Source: Homalodisca vitripennis (taxonomy: Eukaryota; Arthropoda; Insecta; Hemiptera; Cicadellidae). From it: DNA of 64,000 bases. Within the stretch, counting starts at the first letter, position 1. Every line of letters starts with the position of its first letter. Below the pieces are notes generated by a model that was not told the DNA's origin, ran no database searches, and was given only the letters and a program-made list of their open reading frames with translations. The DNA lies in the NCBI RefSeq assembly GCF_021130785.1, contig NW_025778959.1, positions 1 through 64,000 on the forward strand. The letters are read 5' to 3'. A program made the translations under genes and the position numbers. Positions 50,660 through 60,937 of the stretch are shown here, in pieces.

Positions 50660-51196
50660 TATCTATTAATACTTAGCCAAGACAAGAATAATAAACCACC
50701 TAGAACAGGACATACATTGTAAACTTTAAACCAGCGTATTTTTTTTAAAGTTAACCTTTGTTTAAAGAGTTGGATTTGTGGCATCAAAATCTACTAATAG
50801 AAACCTTTAATTTGATGTACTACTTAATATATGCTCTAATTTAACATTTCCTTTGGACTCCTTGAGAACCATCCACCTGACATGACTAAAAATAGTAGTT
50901 ACTTCAAAAAGTAGATTTATACGTACAGTAATGATGTACCAAGTTTTATAGCTTCACCTGTATCGTTCAGGAATTATCAAGCCCGTGCGGAACGTTTTTT
51001 ACACCCTGTATGTATATAAAAAGCTAAAATTAACAAACGTAATGCATTTTTGTATATTTACCTGTCTCAGCTTCGACATTGCATCAGCAGATATGAATTC
51101 ATTTTTATCAATGTGGCAGACAAAACACATCACTTGATACTGACTCTGGCCCCTTTCCTCCTCTCCCAGTATCAGAGCCTTTAGTATCTGTACTTC
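49902..51196 (-). CDS. oaf: out at first (OAF) protein, last three coding exons
   Basis: Minus-strand exons 51196-51062, 50582-50398 and 50167-49902 join with consensus splice sites. They encode the conserved bulk of the OAF protein: EVQILKALILGEEERGQSQY, DAMSKLRQ, RTPEEDRGRENFTMDL, ISKHVPVLCAEAGDATYTRR, then the Cys-rich end CTCHLELCIGWYPCSLKYC, YRCGIRTCRKC and QKQLCLWDE. OAF is a secreted protein conserved from flies to mammals; its biochemical role is poorly known. The Cys-rich C-terminus is presumably disulphide-bonded. The 5' exon(s) with signal peptide were not found and may lie beyond this window. Oddities: a one-base excess in the middle exon, and tandem copies of the first exon's acceptor upstream. 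It is the only clear host gene here. Confidence 0.92.
50398..50582 (-). CDS. oaf: oaf middle exon with one extra base
   Basis: Acceptor 'ctggtttag' and donor 'cag|gtaatt'. The upstream exon ends in phase 0 and the downstream one needs phase 1, so the length should be 1 modulo 3; it is 185 nt (2 modulo 3). Phase 0 gives KNP at the start, as conserved in OAF, but the frame needed for GTIRTPEEDRGR begins one base later. The surplus base is therefore in AATCCCTGG (about 50570-50578). A sequencing or assembly error is at least as likely as a real lesion. Confidence 0.85.
50613..50656. repeat. (TA)n microsatellite in oaf intron
   Basis: A TA tract about 30 bp upstream of the middle exon's acceptor, where a polypyrimidine tract would normally lie. 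Confidence 0.9.
51062..51196 (-). CDS. oaf: oaf exon upstream of the middle exon
   Basis: Exactly 45 codons in phase 0, EVQILKALI to SKLRQ, with acceptor 'tttgttgttacag' and donor 'cag|gtaaat'. Its first about 65 bases and its acceptor belong to a tandem array extending to about 51750. Confidence 0.9.
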
Positions 51197-51750
51197 CTGT
51201 AACAACAAACATCTCTTACTTTATAAGTGAGCACATAAATACTGACTCTGGCCCCTTTCCTCCTCTCCCAGTATCAGAGCCTTCAGTATCTGTACTTCCT
51301 GTAACAACAAACATCTCTTACTTTATAAGTGAGCACATAAATACTGACTCTGGCCCCTTTCCTCCTCCCCAAATATCAGATTTGTCGTATTTTTGCTTCC
51401 TGTAACAACAAGCATCTCTTACTTTACAAGTAAGGACATAATGTAACACTGAATCTGGCCTCTTTCCTCCTCCCGCAGTATCAAAGCTTTCAGTATATGG
51501 TACTTCCTGTAACAAGAAACATCTCTAACTTTACAATTAACACATTATTTGGTACTGACTCTTACACTTTTTCTCTTCTTCCTATATCAGAACTTTTAAC
51601 ATTTTGTACTTCGTGCAACAAACATCTGTAACTTTACAATCAAATAATAGCCTACTAACTCTGGCTCCTTACCTCCTACCCCATAAGCATGATATAAATA
51701 TATGTAATAACAGCCACAATAAACATCTCTATCTTTACAAGTGAGAATTG
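51133..51750. repeat. about 105-bp tandem array copying an oaf splice acceptor
   Basis: Units start near 51133, 51238, 51341, 51443, 51550 and 51653. Each contains, on the minus strand, the intron end, the acceptor and the first about 65 bases of the oaf exon. Unit 2 differs from the true exon copy by a single base over about 100. Units 3-6 are progressively decayed. On the minus strand the extra units lie upstream of the real exon. Confidence 0.85.
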
Positions 51751-54469
51751 CACTTTAGATGTTCAACATTAAATACTTCAGAACTATTGCAGAGATCCTT
51801 ATATACAAGGTTAATTAATGTACTTCAATAAATCCATCATTCTGTCTAACCCTCAGGGGTTTTTCATCGTGAAAAGCATTCATTACATATTATATTTTGT
51901 TATATTTAATTTAACACTAGGAAAACTGTGTACTTTAAGTTTTATTTACTTGTGCATAATGTAAAAAAGACTTGATGTTAAGTCTAAACTCTATCTTTCA
52001 AACTTAAGCCCATGTCTTGTCCAACATCATTTTAGATGTCTTTGTAGTACTAAAACTTTAAAAAAAGTTTTGATAGTAAACATTAATTCCTTTTTCTTTA
52101 AAAAATACAGCAAATAATTCTAAAAGTTAGTACAGACAAGATGTATTAACAGGTTACATATTACAAAGTAAAACAATAGCATACATATTGTATTAGAAGT
52201 ATTATCATTGAATGCATAGTACATACGTTAAAAATGTAAACATGTGATCAGATTTACATACACAATCACTTTATTAGACTTACTTGAGTACATTCCAAAA
52301 AAGGATATATTTTGGATTTGTTGAAGTGAGCAGTACATGGGTGTTTAATTTGAGTAAATATTGGGTCACAGTCTAAGTAATAAATTTTTGAAGCAATTTT
52401 CATTATTATAATACTTCCCTACGTGGTAAAAACCGAATTTAGCCCAACAACAATAAACAATCAATCCTTATGGGTTCGAAACTTTAAAATATCTTGCCTT
52501 TTCATATAAAAAACAATATTCTTAAAAACTGCTTTAGGATTGCCATAAAGGCGGGAAGTGTTTTACAGAGTTTGTAATATTTATAAGTGACAAATTGTTA
52601 ATGTTAAATAATTATTAATTAATGTTAATTGGTATTGTATAATTGAATTCATTTTAAAATTTGTTTAAAACACTACTTTTTACGTATATACAGCACATAA
52701 TACAATATTTAATTATGATTCTAATTCAGATAAATACTTTACCTTTTTCAACAATATATTTGAGTGAAAAATTAAAATCACCTAGAATTTCATATTATAC
52801 ATAAAGAAGTAAAGTGTAGTATTTGCATACAAGATTTTGATGTTTTTAGGGATATATTTGACCAATGGGATCACAAATAATGTGTTAAAAATACCCAAAT
52901 ATACTCTAATTAAATATTTCATGCTGGCCCAATTAAAAATATACAGTCTTCATTTTATACCATTTCCCCTATTTTGGATTCCAGACCCCCAAATTAGCTT
53001 TTCCAAAATGAAATGAAAAGATCAATACAGATCCAAAAAAAATTCTCTTAATTTGAAACTGCAAATTTAATTTCCGTGATTTATTTCCTTGGATGTTTAA
53101 CCTCATTCTAAGATTTGGCACTCAAGAAGTAGAGCAAATAAATTGTTCTCAAAACGTCATGCTTCAGTTTTCTAACATACAACAATACCAAACATTTGCA
53201 ATTCCCTTATCTTTAAAAATCATCTATTGCCAATAATGATCTTCAAACAAAGATAAATGCTAAATATTATTTAAAACTAATAAGAAGTAAATCTGACACA
53301 AAATACAAAAGTATTATATAGCAAATATTTTGTATACAGTATTGTATAGGCTAGATTATGAATGAATTTGTGCAATATTGGAATAAGTGTTTAGTTAGTT
53401 TTATTAGTTATAAAACTAGGATTACTAGGTTACTGTATAAACATAGTTATGATTATTATTGTTCAGTGGGGGAAGTTATTTTCACAAACAATGCATCTGT
53501 ATTAAAATACATGATAGACAATGATTTAAAATACCATAAATATAAACCAAAGTAATGTGATAGGATTAAAATGTTAAAACCACAAATAGCTGGTTTAATT
53601 TAGCAAGTGAAAATCTGTCCAATCACAAATATGAGAGTTTGTGCAAATATTTATGTGAAATCATGCAATTTCTGTGATTGAGATACATCGGCGTTATTAC
53701 TAAATTAAAACTAGCTGTAATTAAAATCTCTCTTCACATGTGTGTTGTGGAGGACTTTATTAGTTTGAACAAATTTAGTTAATAAAACAAAGAATCCACT
53801 TAAAATAGAGTTCAATGTTAATTTTGATTTCATTTCCAGTAACAGAGATTGAAATAAGATAGGAAACACAAAAATGTAGAATAAAAGTCAGAGAGAAAAT
53901 TAATTATAGAACTTTTGCTGACTTCTGTCCACAATACTGTCGCCTTTCTTATTTATAATTCAATTGACTTCCACATATTGGCTATGTCTATGAACTTGAG
54001 CCCAAACAGAAAATGAAGATATAACGATTCTGTCTATTACAGTTTGGATGATTATTTCAGATAACCCGAATTTTCAATCTCTTAAGCAGCAACAATAAAA
54101 GAGAGCCCAACCAAATTTCATGGCAGGGCATACACCATTAAAATCTTTCTCTCTTATCTCTATAGAAATACAGTAAAGGAAAATGTCAAGTCTATAACTC
54201 CATTAATTCTTGACTTTATACTTCTGACAGACAAACAGATGAAAGAGAAATTTTGCCAAGTCCTTAGTTAAAGGCTTCACTAATCCTTAGACCATTATGC
54301 TTCACTAACGCTTAGACCATTAGATGATTTTATTTTAATTATCTACATTTTACTTTCAACCTGGAGCCAGTAAATATTAGCTTATTGTCTTAATGACCTG
54401 TGCTGTCACCACATATGTAAATAATGAAATACAGCAACAACTACATACAGCATACTATAAACAATAATC
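51751..54469. other. oaf upstream intron or intergenic, no exon found
   Basis: Searched by eye on the minus strand for the N-terminal OAF exon; none recognised. Repeat family A copy at 54110-54300. The 65-codon plus frame at 53358-53555 is AT-driven. Confidence 0.4.
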
Positions 54470-54700
54470 TTTATTGATGTATTCGCAGAGAACAGTACAA
54501 TGCATTAAGGTACTGTACAGAGATTGTGGCTGAATTGATGTGACAAATTCTTTTTCAGTGTAATAGGGTCTGTCCTGTGGCCAAGTTGTCAGGGTCTTCC
54601 TCAGATTTCTAGTTGGTGTGTTTTTATGTTGTCCAGGAGTTTGTTGAAGAAGAGTGCTCCCTTATAGGATGGCTTCTTTTCATACAGGGCGAGTCAATGT
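54470..54700 (-). pseudogene. CR1-like LINE reverse transcriptase C-terminal scrap
   Basis: The minus strand reads KKPSYKGALFFNKLLDNIKT. After frame breaks it continues with text like the usual 'FK..L..WL......Y...EF' ending of CR1/RTE-like LINE proteins. Stops interrupt it and no catalytic motif remains. Confidence 0.45.
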
Positions 54701-55637
54701 ATCAGGAGAACGAAATTACAGGCATTTCTTGTGTGATGGTGTAAATATTCATTCCTTATTTGGTGACTACATGGAGGACTGCTTAACGTATGTAAAGTGA
54801 CGTGTACAGTGAGAATTTTCACTTCTCTAAAAGCTTTCTAGCACTCTGATCACTGTCTTATTGCCTTTTTTTTTTTTATTGCACTTACAGAAAATACCAT
54901 GTATATAATGCTCCTTAAAAATATCAATAAGCATTTTTTATGTATCTTTAAGGTCAAATACTAAAAGGTAGTATTTGTATTAAAAAGTAAACTTCAATTG
55001 TGTATTTTTTATTATGTAAAATTGTTGGTTTATTCTCAAAACTACACAGAAAAACTAATAATTATTTACTACACAATATTAAACTTTATTTAAAGAAGTT
55101 TTCTTTCAGTTTAAAATGTATTATTTGTTTTAATAATATGATTTGAGACATTCATATAAAATTCTGAAATCTTTCATTCTAATTAAAAGCTTAAATATTT
55201 CAGAAATGCATTTTTGATGACAAATCACAGCTAGTGTTTATTCGTTTGTTTAGAAAAGTCTACATGAAATAGAATGAACTGAAGCCCTTCATTTATCTTT
55301 TTAGCAAACAAATCTTCTAAATTGTTATAATGAAATAGGAAAATGAACACGTTAGTTTTATAAGGTTTTAATTAAAGATTAGTAACAAAAGATTAATTTA
55401 AATTATACTCTGATATTGGTTTTTATAAATTTCAGACAAACCCAATGGCCTTGTCCATGAGATAAATCGGTTATCGCACAAACACACAATGTCAAGATAC
55501 AAATTCTAATCAGAACAAGGGCAACAATAACACCAATTATAAAACACAGCACTCATGCATTTATTTTTAGTATTTAAAATAAAATGCTACTATAAAAATT
55601 AAAAATCATTATATATATATATATATATACCTTTGTA

Positions 55638-55671
<34 letters not shown>

Positions 55672-55763
55672 GAGGGGGGAAGGAATTACAAATATCTGAC
55701 ATAGTTATAATGTATTTGTTTAACTACTGCCTTGGAAGCACAACTCAACACTAATTTTAAGAA
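54701..55763. other. intergenic with simple repeats
   Basis: Two (TA)n runs at 55609-55653 are followed by a poly-T tract (55654-55671). No gene seen. Confidence 0.5.
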
Positions 55764-56080
55764 GAACATGAAGGCGAGGTAGTTTGTGACTGCCAAGTCA
55801 CTGGATATTTGCAACGTAACAAATATAACCATTTCTGAATTAGAAGATCACCTCGACAGATGTTCAGAGGAACATGAAGGTGAGGTAGTTTGTGATTGTC
55901 AACTGCCTGGATATTTGCACCATAACAAATATGACTATTTCTGAATTAGCTCACCTCAACAGATGTTCAGAGGACCATGAAGGTGAGTTTTCTGTGATTG
56001 GGGTTGAAGAGATAATCTATGATACAGCATTTTGTAATCTGAGAGACAATAATGTGAAGCCTTCTAAAGTTACATGATGT
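55764..56080 (+). pseudogene. about 106-bp coding-like tandem repeat (zinc-finger-like)
   Basis: Three starts of 'gaacatgaagg(c/t)gag' (55764, 55870, 55973). The plus strand of two units reads TNITISELEDHLDRCSEEHE and TNMTISELAHLNRCSEDHEG, and the last copy runs to a stop after NVKPSKVT. The 'ISELE.HL.RC' string resembles the second half of a UBZ-type zinc finger; 'VVCDC' follows in the first units. The 106-bp period breaks the frame between units, so no long protein results. I cannot name the source gene. Confidence 0.4.
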
Positions 56081-56676
56081 TGAGCTTATTTATTTTAGAA
56101 CTTGTTTACTGTAAGGTAACAAATAAAATTTTATAAGTTCAAATTCTTTGTCTTACACAGGTATATTACATAAAAATGTTAACCAAAGACCCATATATAC
56201 AAATTTTTTTCTAATATAAAACACTAGTCTATTAAAAATTAATTTTATTTCAAGAATTTTAAAACATAAGAATAATCAAAAGCAACAAATATAATTTGAG
56301 AAAAGTTGGCTTGGATGTAAAATGTCGTGATATTATATTAAAAGTGTAAAATGCTGAAAGGAGTTTCTTGAAATATGAAAGCTGTTAATCTCCTTCCACT
56401 GTTATTTTTTTGCACAACAAAAAGTGGTCTTTCGTTATGAGTCAATCTTTTCTCTTTAACACATCTTGGCTTACATTTGTGAGTCTTAAAAAAGAATTAA
56501 TTGGCGGTTTGTTTCCTATCATACCAAAATTAAAATTTAAAAAAAACTATATTTTTACCGTACTTGATGATAGTGGTATGAATATAATGTAACAAGATAC
56601 ATACCATATAAACAGGTGTTTAAACAAACATTTAATTACAAAGATTGGTTTTTTTGTGGAGAACCATTAAAAAAAA
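56081..56676. other. intergenic, repeat family B partial copy
   Basis: About 56325-56450 shares 'atatgaaagctgttaatctc' and nearby text with the repeats at 17103 and 18168. No gene seen. Confidence 0.4.
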
Positions 56677-57449
56677 TCTATTATATAAAAATGAAACTGT
56701 TCGTGTGTAACAGCATCACTCACAAACGGCTGGACGGATTCGCCTAATTTTTTTTTAAATTTGTTCGTCTTGATCTGTAGAAGGTTATAGGATACTTTTT
56801 TATCCCTTTCCCGATTCAGGATTCCGCCCCACTGGTTACAGAAATACCCGTAAGAAATGCATTGCAGCAAACATATGTTATTAAGTGAAAGAGTCTTTTC
56901 AAATTTTTAATCAGCTGTTCTTTGTAAACATATATAATGCGACAAAAAATATATTTATATATAATTTAATTACTACACTTATAGTTTTAAAGCATAGAGT
57001 AAGCTTAAGAGAAACGACAAATTTTGTTTAAACTGTTTCTGCAATCACTGTTAAACATAGACTTTACTATCCAGATAATACAATTCAAATTTGACGTAAA
57101 AATTCACCTTTAACTGCAATATTTATTTAATATAAAACCATGCTCATGCTTGATCAGAAGAGCAATGCTATCATAATTACTATCTTACGTTGGCTACAAA
57201 TATAAAGAATGTTATAAAATCAACCTTAGTTGTTTTTTTTTTTTTGACAGAAGTATCAGGAATGTGGTACATACCTTCATAATGCGCCCAAGAAGCTCAC
57301 GAAGGAACGACTATCAATTATCTCAGCAATGTTTAGAATGTGATAGAAAATGAATAAGTGAATATAGTGTACTGTTTTCAACAGGAAATTGCGTGCGAAG
57401 CCGCGGGAAACTTATTGAAATGCGCAGCGAAGCGCGCCGGGTCCGCTAG
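56677..57449 (+). mobile_element. non-autonomous Helitron (773 bp)
   Basis: Begins TCTATTATATAAAAATGAAA after an A. Contains the 'cacaaacggctggacggatt' segment common near insect Helitron 5' ends. Ends with a GC-rich hairpin (GCGC-AGCGAA-GCGC) and GGGTCCGCTAG followed by T. A 5'-TC/CTAG-3' structure inserted between A and T, with no terminal inverted repeats, is the Helitron signature. No Rep/helicase is encoded. Confidence 0.85.
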
Positions 57450-57802
57450 TGCTTTATAAAAAATAACAAATAAAATATTTTTCTCTTTTCCTACTCGTAA
57501 GATCATTAAGACTTAGACATATGTACTCTGTATGATTTTCAATGCTCACTTTCTAATAAGATGTTTTTACGTCATAAAATACCAATCAATCAGTCTTTAT
57601 TTATAAAGAAGATTTAAGGTTTTATCCCAACGTAGGTTGGCTTCTTTTGAAATAGACTTCTTCTGTGTTGTGGATAAGGAATTCTTTATGTGTTTCTGGT
57701 GTTGTAGCTATGGTTACTAGTTTCTTCTTGGAAAGACCATGTTTATCAACCAAAAATGTCACTTCATAAATGTAGATAGTATGAAGACTGTTGCATGCTA
57801 CG
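57450..57802. other. intergenic, no gene seen
   Basis: No coding frame could be supported. Confidence 0.4.
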
Positions 57803-57900
57803 AAAACAAACAACGAGACAAAAAAATATTAAGATAACCAGCAATTGAGACTGGTTCCCACTTCTGAGGATGATGGTCTTCTTGCCATGAGTCATTTCAA
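57803..57900 (+). repeat. dispersed repeat family C, copy 1
   Basis: Shares 'ggttcccacttctga' and '(t/c)cttcttgcca' with the reverse complement of 63901-64000. The pair frames the mariner and piggyBac insertions. Confidence 0.6.
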
Positions 57901-58099
57901 CGCACTGAGTTCTTCTTCGTAAGTTTTGGTCTTAAATTTCTACGAGAATCAGAGGTAACATTTTTCAAGTCAGTCATAACAAATCCACTAGGTAGACAAG
58001 ATGAGTACTAGAACTGAATGGGCTGAGCACCACTAAAAAAATCTCAAAAGGTAAAACGGTTATTTGATGGATTCATCATCTTACAAGGGGGTCTGAAAA

Positions 58100-58900
58100 G
58101 TCTCCGACCTAAAAAAGATACAAGAAATTTGATCTGATTTCTTTTTTTTAACATAGTCTCCTTGTAACTCTACACACTTCTTCCAGTGATGCTCCGATCT
58201 CTGTAACCCATCCAAATAGTATTCTGCAATTTTTATCTCCAAATAATTTACCACGAAAGTGACTGGCTCTTCATTTAATGAAAATCTTTATCCTCAGAGC
58301 GCAATTTTTAGATGAGGGAAAAAAAAGAAGTTGCTTGGGGCTAGATCTGGTAAGTAAGATGGATGGTCAAGCAAATCAAACTGTAATTCGTGGATTTTCG
58401 ACATGGCAACCACTGATGTACGAGACAGTAGCCGTTATATTGGTGAAACAGGACTTTCTTGTTCTGCAAACGTAGCTTTTTCCGCAAGTTCTGCCTTCAG
58501 CTTTTCAAGTAATGATGCATATTATGCTCCTGTAATTGTTTATGCTTTTGGGAGATAATCAATTAAAATAACTACATGACTTTCCCAATAAACAGTCACT
58601 ATCACGTTCCCAGCCGAAAAAACAGTTCTTGCTTTCTTTGGTACTGGTTCCCACTTTGCAGTTCACTGTTTGGACTGTATTTTTGTTGACACATAATGGT
58701 GTATCCAAGTTTCATCTAAAGTAATTAATCGGTGCCAAAACTCTGATTTATTTTTGCCTAAAAATGGGCCAAAAGTGCATTTGGAAATGCACTAGAACAA
58801 GTTTATTAGAACAAGTTTTTCATCTAACGTGAGCAAACGCGGCACCCAACCTGCAGATAGCTTTTGAACGTCCCGAAAATTCATTGCCTCTTAAGCTTTT
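58100..58900 (-). pseudogene. mariner transposase, decayed
   Basis: The minus strand gives RLITLDETWIHHY (first catalytic Asp), HYVSTKIQSKQ, TSVVAMSKIHELQFDLLDHP and SYLPDLAPSNFFFFPHLK (third catalytic Asp in LPDLAP). The usual HQDNAP segment is HQYNGY near 58424-58442, so the second catalytic Asp is Tyr. Stops and frameshifts are frequent. The N-terminal helix-turn-helix region is missing or unrecognisable. The family cuts and pastes at TA; this copy cannot encode an active enzyme. Confidence 0.75.
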
Positions 58901-59039
58901 ATGGCCATGTTTAGCAGCTCTAATTTCACTGTGATAAATGATGGTCCAGAGTCCACATACACTAGATGTATTGCCTTTCAAAAACAAACATATAATGACA
59001 GCTCAATACTTGATTTTATCCATTTTCTCAAAAAAAGCT

Positions 59040-60235
59040 CACATCAACTCACTCAAATTAGGTACTGTTGCATAAAAACTGTGAGTCCAAAATGGCTGAA
59101 TCTTTGGTGGGTAGCTGTCAACAGGCTTCTAGGAACAAAGGTAATAATAATAACTACCTCCTTAGAAGGCCACATGCAGATATTGCAGGTAGGTATTTCC
59201 TGAGGCTGAAATGCTAACCAATTTGTCAGATGCAAGGTTTAAGAAATACTCCTTTGATAACCCATATACGGTCTCTATCGAAAGTAGGGAGAAATGGATT
59301 AAAAAGGAGGCCTACCCTACAAAAGGAGTCCTGAAGTTCTACACAGATGGTTCACGCCTTGACTCTAGGGCAGGATACGGAATGTACAGACCAGGAGTTG
59401 ACATGATTGTTCCCTGGGAAGACATGCCCACGATTTTTCAGGTGGAGGTCATGGCAATAGACTAATGTTCCAGAAATGAGGACAAAAGGATTAAAATACT
59501 TAATACTTTTTGATAGTCAGGCTGCACTAAAGGCACTCGATACCTGTTTGTTTGACTCGAAAGCAGTCTGGGAATGTAAGAATGCTCTAGCTGAGCTGGC
59601 AACAAATAACAGAGTAACACTCGGTTGGGTGCCGGGTCATGAAGGCATTCATGGTAATGAAAAAGCAAACATCCACGCCAAAAAGGGAGCGGAGTCCATA
59701 ATGGTGGGGCCTGAGCCAGGTTACGGAATAGCCTTCTCCAACAGTAAAGCTCTGGTCAAAGATTGGGAAAAGAGGATAAGAAACAATAATTGGAGTAGAG
59801 CATCAGGATTAAGACTATCCAAAATGTTTATCTATTCTTACGTTAAAGGGTGGACAGCTCTCTTAGATCAGAATAAGGAGAATATAAGACTAATATTAGG
59901 AATGTTGACAAGACATGGGGCCCCTTATGTAAACATATTATGAGGGTGGGTCCTAGCCAGACTGACGAATGTAGACTCTGTGGAGAAGAGGAGGAATCAG
60001 CAGAGCATATCTAGTTAGATTATCCTGCCATCTTAGAAACTTGGGAAAAGATTCCTGGGAGCATATCTCCTCAGCCCCAAGGATATCAGAGAACAGGAGC
60101 CCTCAAATCTGATCGTTTTTTGCAAAAGCCTCAGACTTAAAGTAAATTAAAGTAAGGGAGGCACAAAGGTCCTTTTAGGACTAAGCGCAGGAACAAACTG
60201 TCTTTTTCCCCTCAGGAAGGAGAAAAAAATGTAAA
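59040..60235 (+). pseudogene. LINE RNase H and 3' tail fragment
   Basis: A 5'-truncated non-LTR element. It reads LEGHMQILQ, KFYTDGSRLDSRAGYGMY, IFQVEVMAID, FDSQAALKAL and WVPGHEGIHGNEKAN, then after a frame change ECRLCGEEEESAEHI with an in-frame stop. RNase H acids D, E and D are present, but the final Asp (usually in NE.AD) is Asn. A TAA at about 59463 and two frameshifts break it. The 3' tail 'cctcaggaaggagaaaaaaa' ends near 60235. It is related to, but diverged from, the element at 34680-39823. Confidence 0.75.
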
Positions 60236-60333
60236 AAACTGTCAACAGATGAACAACGAAATTTAGTAGCTTTAATTTACTGACTGCTGCCATCTTCACG
60301 TTGAGATCGGAAACTTTTCAGACCACCCTCGTA

Positions 60334-60937
60334 TTTGCAAACATGCAAAGATAATAATAATCATTACAATCAACAGTACTTGTTATAATAATTATTATTA
60401 CAATATGATTAAGATATCGAATATCACTGTTTACTGTGCATTCATCAATTTTATGTTTTCTTATTCCTTTGTAACAAAAGTAGAACGAATGGATTAATAC
60501 TGTATGTTACGCATTAAATTAATGATGTTTCCTCAGATTTTTCTTGTGTATAATATTTTAATTATCATTATAGAATATTCCTAGAATTGTACACCTTTCA
60601 CTCCAGATTTAATATATGTCTATAATATTTGATACAATAACAAAATTGTGATATAATTGGTTATTGCTTAATTATTTATTAATTGGGATGATTTCAATTT
60701 TGTAATAATGTATGCATTGTAAATATTTTGTTCCTTAACACCTTTACTGTGCCTCTATACTGAGTCATCTAAAGTAGCCTAACATCAAAACACACACACA
60801 CACACTAAAGTTGTCAACATTTTAAACTAATGTACAACAACTGTCTAGCTATAATACATATAGTTAACACCTTCGGCTCTATACTGAGTTATCTTAAATA
60901 AACATGCACTATAATGTCTCACAAGTCAACATGTTAA
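60334..60937. repeat. intergenic with TTAACACC-type repeats
   Basis: 'ttaacacctttactgtgcc' (60735), 'ttaacaccttcggctctat' (60864) and the piggyBac start 'ttaacactttcactgcc' (60934) are variants of one another. The first two share 'ctctatactgagt'. Includes a short (CA)n run at 60789-60804. No gene seen. Confidence 0.5.

Larger units (their letters stand above)
58084..60331 (-). mobile_element. mariner with a nested LINE fragment
   Basis: The left end CAAGGGGGTCTGAAAAGTCT and the right end in reverse complement CGAGGGTGGTCTGAAAAGTT are both bordered by TA (58082-58083 and 60332-60333). Mariner coding text occupies the left part (to about 58900) and its 5' leader lies at about 60236-60331. A LINE fragment in the opposite strand sense lies between them. 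Confidence 0.8.

Noticed and set aside
53358..53555. 65-codon plus-strand frame as an oaf-region gene
   Set aside because: Tyr/Asn/Lys/Ile-rich composition follows from AT content; no motif or splice context.
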